From the NCBI GenBank assembly GCA_902773035.1, contig CACYDB010000106.1, positions 1 through 8,476 of the forward strand: a stretch of DNA of 8,476 nucleotides, written 5' to 3'. Made by a program: the position numbers and the translations under genes. This document shows, piece after piece, positions 6,856-8,476 of this stretch (positions are counted from its first letter, which is position 1; every line of letters begins with the position of its first letter). The notes under the pieces were generated by a model. It saw only the letters and a program-made list of their open reading frames with translations. It did no database searches and was not told the DNA's origin. Origin of the DNA: an uncultured Ruminococcus sp. (GTDB taxonomy: Bacteria; Bacillota; Clostridia; Oscillospirales; Acutalibacteraceae).

Positions 6856-6889
6856 CACCTCAGCCTATAATATGGCTGAGGTGATTTTT
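6856..6889 (+). terminator. Intrinsic terminator closing the fab-acc operon
   Basis: A perfect 10-bp stem, CACCTCAGCC (6856-6865) with GGCTGAGGTG (6874-6883), closes an 8-nt loop and is followed by ATTTTTAT. It begins 7 nt after the accA stop. The opposite strand also shows a T-run after the stem (complement of the AATAAAAAATAA at 6843-6854), so it may stop leftward transcripts as well, including that of the DUF1275 gene. The 3' arm contains GAGGTGA, the ribosome site of the following small ORF. Confidence 0.9.
6878..6884 (+). promoter_or_regulatory. Ribosome-binding site buried in the terminator stem
   Basis: GAGGTGA lies five bases before the ATG at 6890 and is a good Shine-Dalgarno match. 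Six of its seven bases are paired in the 3' arm of the terminator stem, so read-through mRNA would hide it from ribosomes. It is what decides the start at 6890 rather than the in-frame ATG at 6872 in the terminator loop. Confidence 0.6.
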
Positions 6890-7066
6890 ATGTTTGAAGA
6901 ATTTCCGACAGAGTTCTCGTCGGTACTTAAACAGAATTTCTGCGCGATGAAGTACGTCGCGGGACTTTCCGACAAAAAGCGGTTAAAGCTCGCCAAAAGG
7001 GTCGAGAATATGGACAAAAATCAAATGAGAAGGTGCGTCAGCGAGCTTTCAAAGCGCGTCTTTTGA
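6890..7066 (+). CDS. Small uncharacterised basic protein (58 aa)
   Basis: I do not recognise this protein. It is a 58-residue ORF, rich in Lys/Arg (13, against 7 Asp/Glu), with no signal peptide or membrane helix. An aromatic N-terminal part (MFEEFPTEF, two Cys at 18 and 49) is followed by a charged segment (28-56) that could be helical. Codon choice resembles the neighbouring genes (GTC, CTC, CTT, AAG and GAG in use), which supports a real coding region. The start at 6890 has GAGGTGA five bases upstream; the in-frame ATG at 6872 is inside the terminator loop and has no ribosome site. No promoter is obvious, so expression may come from operon read-through. Its last 29 bases overlap, tail to tail, the minus-strand DUF1275 gene. 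It could also be a chance ORF. Confidence 0.5.
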   Translation: MFEEFPTEFSSVLKQNFCAMKYVAGLSDKKRLKLAKRVENMDKNQMRRCVSELSKRVF

Positions 7067-7694
7067 TGACGTTTTTGTACTTGCATATCAGCGCGGGAAT
7101 CAGGGCGATTATGCCTAAAGCCGCGCTCAGTCTTCCGAAGAACAGTGAGCCCGCGCACGCTAAGGCTACTCCGATGTGGAAGTAAAGAAGCGTCAGTCCG
7201 AAAACTCTGATTTTTGTGATACGGCTCCTGTCGCGGTCGATCGCGAGCTGAACCGCCGATGTCAGAAACTGGCGGTAGTTATTACTGGAGAAAATCGTCG
7301 AGCAGTTGTAGCCGTCTATGTACTCAAACGCCGTCCACTGAAACGCCGTCGCGAAGAAAATGGGGTAGAGGCTTATGTAGGGCGGGATCGACTCGGGCAT
7401 GAGCAGGAGCGTCAGAAACGCCGCCGCGTCTATGCCGAAGCTTATGAGCTCGGTCTTGCTTTTGAGGAATTTCGGGAGCACTGCCGCGAGCGTGAAGCCC
7501 AGAAAGTACAGCAGCGCCGCGATAAATCGCAGTAAAAACACACCGGGCTCGCAGTAAATCAGGCTTCTGACTATCCCCATAAGGTTGAGCGTCTGAGCGT
7601 TTCCGAAGATCTCGCCCAGATTACATACCGCGAAGCCGCCGAATATTCCTCCGACCAGCGCCATATTGTAGTGCATAAAATTTTGTCGTTTCAT
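7038..7694 (-). CDS. DUF1275 (YoaK-like) membrane protein
   Basis: A 218-residue integral membrane protein of the DUF1275 family, whose function is unknown; transport has been suggested for relatives. The family signature is visible near the N-terminus as GEIFGNAQTLNLM (27-39), corresponding to the usual VFANAQTGN, and again as TIFSSNNYRQF (133-143), corresponding to TxMTGNLRQ. In both, the Gly of the family motif is replaced, so this is a divergent member. Hydrophobic segments lie at about 11-31, 51-73, 86-99, 106-122, 164-184 and 188-205, suggesting six helices, with a basic C-terminus (KRRALKAR). The frame is open upstream to 7763, but the ATG at 7694 is preferred: it has AAGGA (complement of 7703-7707) eight bases upstream, and the promoter -10 lies at 7735-7740. 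It is transcribed away from the DUF2975 gene. Confidence 0.8.
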   Translation of the reverse strand: MKRQNFMHYNMALVGGIFGGFAVCNLGEIFGNAQTLNLMGIVRSLIYCEPGVFLLRFIAALLYFLGFTLAAVLPKFLKSKTELISFGIDAAAFLTLLLMPESIPPYISLYPIFFATAFQWTAFEYIDGYNCSTIFSSNNYRQFLTSAVQLAIDRDRSRITKIRVFGLTLLYFHIGVALACAGSLFFGRLSAALGIIALIPALICKYKNVIKRRALKAR

Positions 7695-7734
7695 AATATC
7701 AGTCCTTAAGGCTCTCTTTTTGAGGGCTTTTCTT

Positions 7735-7763
7735 ATTATACCACATTTTTGCTGCGTTAACAA
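7735..7763 (-). promoter_or_regulatory. Sigma-A-type promoter of the DUF1275 gene
   Basis: Read on the minus strand, TTGTTA (7758-7763, 4 of 6 to TTGACA), a 17-bp spacer and a perfect TATAAT (7735-7740). Transcription should begin near 7728, leaving about 34 nt of leader before the ATG at 7694. The -10 is preceded by GTGG, the same 10-mer GTGGTATAAT as in the opposing promoter. Confidence 0.75.
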
Positions 7764-7764
7764 C

Positions 7765-7781
7765 TTATCGTACTACGATAA
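7765..7781. promoter_or_regulatory. Palindromic candidate operator between divergent promoters
   Basis: TTATCGTA-C-TACGATAA is a perfect inverted repeat with 8-bp arms around one central base. It lies one base from the -35 of the leftward promoter and seven bases from the -35 of the rightward promoter, so a bound dimer could affect both. The adjoining Xre-type regulator (8316 onwards) is one candidate binder, but nothing in the sequence proves that. Confidence 0.6.
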
Positions 7782-7788
7782 AAAGTTA

Positions 7789-7817
7789 TTGACTTTTTAT
7801 AAATACGGTGGTATAAT
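7789..7817 (+). promoter_or_regulatory. Sigma-A promoter of the DUF2975-Xre pair
   Basis: TTGACT (7789-7794, 5 of 6 to consensus), a 17-bp spacer and a perfect TATAAT (7812-7817). The start of transcription is expected near 7824, only about 16 nt before the ATG at 7840, so the leader is very short and holds little beyond the ribosome site. Confidence 0.85.
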
Positions 7818-7839
7818 CATCTCGAAAGGGGCAATAATT

Positions 7840-8319
7840 ATGTCAAATTTAAGAATCACAGAAACCTTGAGGATCATTATTTTGCTTATGGGACTGCTCG
7901 GAGCGGGCGCTTACGCTATTGTTCTGTCTTGGGGGCTCGATACCTTTGTCAGGAAGTACCCCGAGTTTGCCTATTTTTATACGCCTTGGATGATTTTTCT
8001 GCTTCTGACAGCCATACCGCTTTACGCCATACTCGTATTCGGCTGGAGAATCGCCGGTGAAATCGGAAAGGACAATTCCTTCTCCGAGAAAAACGCGAAA
8101 AACCTGAAATACTGCGCATTCTGCCTTGGCGGCGACGCGGTGTTCTTCCTTCTCGGAAACGTCGCTTTTCTGTTTTTGAACCTCAATCACCCCGGCGTTG
8201 TATGCATCGCGTGCGTGTTCTGCTCGTTCGTGTTTATGATAGCCTGCGCGGTCTATCTGCTGGCTCATCTTGTCCAAAAGGCGAGCGCTATCAGGGAAGA
8301 AAATGAGGCGTTCATATGA
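7840..8319 (+). CDS. DUF2975 family membrane protein
   Basis: A 159-residue membrane protein of the DUF2975 family (B. subtilis YoaS type), whose function is unknown. Four hydrophobic segments are visible at about 9-31, 48-71, 91-114 and 117-142. Between the second and third lies the characteristic polar loop GKDNSFSEKNAKNLKY (76-91). After the fourth helix comes the family tail LVQKASAIREENE (144-156). The frame is open back to 7720, but the ATG at 7840 is chosen because it follows a consensus promoter and has AAAGGGG (7825-7831) eight bases upstream; earlier ATGs precede the promoter -10. The stop overlaps the next gene's start as ATGA. DUF2975 genes are commonly paired with a small Xre regulator as here, which suggests a membrane protein that works with, or is controlled by, that regulator. 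Confidence 0.85.
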   Translation: MSNLRITETLRIIILLMGLLGAGAYAIVLSWGLDTFVRKYPEFAYFYTPWMIFLLLTAIPLYAILVFGWRIAGEIGKDNSFSEKNAKNLKYCAFCLGGDAVFFLLGNVAFLFLNLNHPGVVCIACVFCSFVFMIACAVYLLAHLVQKASAIREENEAFI

Positions 8320-8476
8320 TAGTTATCAACATCGACGTAATGCTCGCAAAGCGTAAAATGAGCGTGACCGAGCTCGCCGAAAAGGTTGGGATCACGATCG
8401 TGAATATGTCCGTGCTCAAAAACGGCAGGGCAAAGGGCATCAAGTTCTCTACCCTTGAGGCTATCTGCAAGGCGCT
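8316..8476 (+). CDS. Small Xre-family HTH regulator (3' end cut by window)
   Basis: The first 53 residues of a Cro/C1-type helix-turn-helix protein; members of this subfamily (B. subtilis YozG type) are ~65-75 residues, so most of it is present. The pattern MLAKRKMSVTELAEKVGIT (9-27) gives the first helices of the DNA-binding domain, and SVLKNGRAKGIKFSTLEAIC (32-51) the recognition helix and following helix. It is probably a dimeric transcription factor acting in the cytoplasm. The ATG overlaps the DUF2975 stop by 4 nt, with GAGG at 8305-8308 seven bases upstream, so the two proteins are translationally coupled. It may regulate its own promoter through the palindrome at 7765-7781; this is inference. 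Confidence 0.88.
   Translation, partial: MIVINIDVMLAKRKMSVTELAEKVGITIVNMSVLKNGRAKGIKFSTLEAICKA

Noticed and set aside
6866..6871. TATAAT in the terminator loop as a promoter -10
   Set aside because: No -35-like hexamer at 16-18 bp upstream (GGAATA/GAATAA region); kept only as a possibility under the terminator finding.
6872..6889. ATG at 6872 as start of the small ORF
   Set aside because: It lies in the terminator loop and stem with no ribosome site upstream; 6890 has GAGGTGA at proper spacing.
7708..7730. Hairpin AAGGCTCTC-TTTTT-GAGGGCTTT as a rightward terminator
   Set aside because: The stem needs two G-U pairs, there is no rightward gene ending before it, and it sits in the DUF1275 leader; probably incidental.
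7695..7763. Upstream extension of the DUF1275 gene
   Set aside because: Extends through the gene's own -10 and -35; the ATG at 7694 has a ribosome site.
7720..7839. Upstream extension of the DUF2975 gene
   Set aside because: Would place coding sequence across the promoter; the family N-terminus and ribosome site fit 7840.

Overview
The window looks like a chromosomal segment of a low- to mid-GC Firmicute, most likely a gut Clostridia member of the Ruminococcus/Oscillospiraceae type. The evidence is clean AGGAGG-type ribosome sites before nearly every gene, TGA used as a normal stop, a bacterial type II fatty-acid gene cluster in the order known from Gram-positive bacteria (streptococci have the same order), and a DUF2975/Xre gene pair typical of Firmicutes. 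The species assignment is inference. No rRNA, tRNA, CRISPR array, insertion sequence or phage gene is visible.

Positions 1-6848 hold one co-directional block for malonyl-CoA supply and fatty-acid elongation: fabD (5' end cut by the window), fabG, fabF, accB, fabZ, accC, accD and accA. AccB/AccC/AccD/AccA are the four subunits of acetyl-CoA carboxylase. FabD moves malonyl groups to acyl carrier protein, FabF condenses, FabG reduces the keto group and FabZ dehydrates. Enoyl reductase, FabH, ACP and the operon's promoter and regulator are not here and would be expected upstream. Gaps are 2-26 nt, with a 4-nt overlap at accD/accA, except one 166-nt gap between fabG and fabF. That gap is filled by an unusual array of tiny hairpins and a 7-bp tandem repeat. 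The block closes with a strong intrinsic terminator at 6856-6889.

The terminator's 3' arm also contains the ribosome-binding site of a small unrecognised ORF (6890-7066, 58 aa). This ORF converges on, and overlaps by 29 bp, a minus-strand DUF1275/YoaK-like membrane protein gene (7038-7694). A 145-bp divergent regulatory region (7695-7839) then carries back-to-back sigma-A promoters with identical 10-bp -10 regions and a perfect 8-1-8 palindrome between their -35 boxes. Rightward lie a DUF2975 four-helix membrane protein (7840-8319) and a translationally coupled small Xre-family DNA-binding protein that runs off the window (8316-8476).

The biosynthetic genes are ordinary in function and intact at their catalytic residues, apart from some motif substitutions. 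The points most worth following up are the intergenic hairpin array, the terminator/ribosome-site overlap, and the symmetric divergent promoter with its candidate operator. I see no clearly new multi-gene system.
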